Positions 4,553 through 5,517 of a DNA stretch of 5,517 nucleotides are shown here, in pieces; the first letter of the stretch is position 1; each line of letters starts with the position of its first letter. A program made the translations under genes and the position numbers. The notes beneath the pieces are model-generated. The model was not told the origin of the DNA. It was given only the letters and a program-made list of their open reading frames with translations, and did no database searches. This stretch comes from an uncultured Acidimicrobiaceae bacterium (GTDB lineage: Bacteria; Actinomycetota; Acidimicrobiia; Acidimicrobiales; Ilumatobacteraceae), in NCBI GenBank assembly GCA_903919215.1, contig CAIXHI010000135.1, forward strand, positions 1 to 5,517, in the 5' to 3' direction.

Positions 4553-5517
4553 AGGTGGTCGACGAACGAGTGGTTGTAGTCCTGATAGCGGGGCCAGCAA
4601 CTGGTGAGCCAGTCGTGTGCTTCGCGTTCGGTCAGGTGGTCGGTGCGCATCTTCCACGCCTTCAACACCAGCCCCGTGCGGCTGCGACCGCCGTGGCAGT
4701 GCACGACCACGTTGTGGCCTTCGGCGAGGAATGCCTGCACTGCGTCGACCGCATCGTCGAGCACGAACGCCAGACCCGGGTTGTGTGAGGCGTCCTCGTC
4801 GATGAGGAACAGTTGCCGGCGCACCGGGTGCTGCAGGAAGCGGTCGCCAGTGCGACACAGCGACACGACACCCCAGTCGGTGGGGACAGTGGCGGCGCCG
4901 AGCAGGTCGGCGGCGAACAGACCGGGCGCAACTTCGGTGGGACCAGCCGGATACTCCGGCGGGGTTTCGTCGTGGTCGGCGACGCCGATGAGGCGCAGCG
5001 CCAACTGCTGCAGGTCGCTGGCCCGGTGGACGAGTGTCCCTCGCGGCGAGTCGAGCGTGCCGTGCACGTAGGTGACCCACCGTGACGGGATGGACTGCAC
5101 GCCGTAGCGGGCGCCGGCCAACGCACCGGTGACGCAGGCAACGGTGTCGGCGTCGGCCCCCAGGCGCACCGCAGCAGTGACCGCACCTTCGTACGAGTGC
5201 GTGGTGCGCAGGCACCAGACGGCTTGGGCGAGGCAGCCCCACACGTTGCCGTTCGATGTGTCGTCGGTGTCGGGCGACCAGTCGGGTGAGAGCATCTGCT
5301 CGAAGCGGCCACGCACATCTGATGGCAGGCGGCTGAGCAGCAGCGGGATAGCGGCCAGCGGGTCGTCGCCCTTCACAGCGCGGCGCATCATCTCGACGGC
5401 GATCCATGCACCCCAGCCGGCTGCCGGGTGCTTGTGGGTCAGCGCCGCCTGGCCGAGCACGACGTCTTCGACCACGTCGTCGGGTGCGTCGAGGAACGCG
5501 AGCGCCATCGGGAACAC
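4531..5517 (-). CDS. ADP-ribosylglycohydrolase fused to a dual-specificity phosphatase domain (N-terminus outside window)
   Basis: The frame is open through the right edge, so only the last 328 residues are seen. Numbered from the edge, residues 1-150 are the C-terminal half of an ADP-ribosylglycohydrolase (DraG/ARH family), which removes ADP-ribose from target proteins or nucleic acids using two metal ions. THKHPAAGWGAWIA (27-40) and LGADADTVACVTGALAGARYG (119-139) are family hallmarks. D122 and D124 fill the paired aspartates of the usual GGDTDT metal site, with Ala in place of the first Thr. SIPSRWV (142-148) closes the domain. The N-terminal metal-binding GDALG-type motif would lie off the edge. 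Residues ~190-328 form a cysteine-based phosphatase with the loop HCHGGRSRTG (273-282), where C274 is the nucleophile and R280 binds phosphate. An acid-rich LIDEDASHN segment (238-246) may supply the general acid. Both sites look intact. The stop is ten bases from that of the convergent sigma-like gene. Confidence 0.9.
   Translation of the reverse strand: MFPMALAFLDAPDDVVEDVVLGQAALTHKHPAAGWGAWIAVEMMRRAVKGDDPLAAIPLLLSRLPSDVRGRFEQMLSPDWSPDTDDTSNGNVWGCLAQAVWCLRTTHSYEGAVTAAVRLGADADTVACVTGALAGARYGVQSIPSRWVTYVHGTLDSPRGTLVHRASDLQQLALRLIGVADHDETPPEYPAGPTEVAPGLFAADLLGAATVPTDWGVVSLCRTGDRFLQHPVRRQLFLIDEDASHNPGLAFVLDDAVDAVQAFLAEGHNVVVHCHGGRSRTGLVLKAWKMRTDHLTEREAHDWLTSCWPRYQDYNHSFVDHLRTLEER

Noticed and set aside
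4415..5407. 330-codon minus-strand frame overlapping the hydrolase-phosphatase gene
   Set aside because: Its translation is Arg/Pro/Ala-rich, low in complexity and out of frame with clear catalytic motifs, so it is a shadow.

Overview
This is a 5.5 kb stretch of high-GC DNA with tightly packed genes, strong G/C preference at third codon positions and frequent long antisense shadow frames. That style fits an actinobacterium, and the gene families fit too: a winged-helix plus N6-adenine methylase, a sigma-70-like regulator, and an ADP-ribosylglycohydrolase joined to a dual-specificity phosphatase. An acidimicrobial-type actinobacterium is possible, but nothing here fixes the genus.

Layout, left to right. 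(1) Positions 3-404, plus strand: the C-terminal end of an unrecognised protein, followed by a terminator-like hairpin (414-435). (2) Positions 405-589: a control region holding a 10-bp direct repeat, a 10-bp palindrome overlapping a hairpin, and a good Shine-Dalgarno site. It precedes a two-gene plus-strand unit. (3) Positions 590-940 encode a 116-residue unknown protein, coupled by an ATGA overlap to 937-2100, a 387-residue protein. Its last ~65 residues look like a YbjN/secretion-chaperone-like domain. Its first ~250 residues read like two divergent repeats, possibly of a sliding-clamp type. (4) Positions 2123-3760, minus strand: a 545-residue N6-adenine DNA methylase with an N-terminal DNA-binding winged helix and no restriction or specificity subunit in view. 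(5) Positions 3723-3944: a compact divergent control region, with a palindrome, a near-copy of it, a widely spaced 10-bp inverted repeat and putative promoters on both strands. (6) Positions 3945-4520, plus strand: a sigma-70-family-like protein with a clear region 4 helix-turn-helix and a weak region 2. (7) Positions 4531-5517, minus strand, cut by the right edge: the C-terminal half of an ADP-ribosylglycohydrolase fused to a HCX5R phosphatase domain.

Two convergent pairs (2100/2123 and 4520/4531) end 22 and 10 bases apart with no convincing terminator between them. The most suggestive grouping is the methylase and the sigma-like gene, which diverge from one shared control region. Together with the ADP-ribosylglycohydrolase-phosphatase they may be a regulatory or defence-related cluster, but that is inference from gene content alone. 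No RNA genes, insertion sequences, CRISPR arrays or phage genes were seen.
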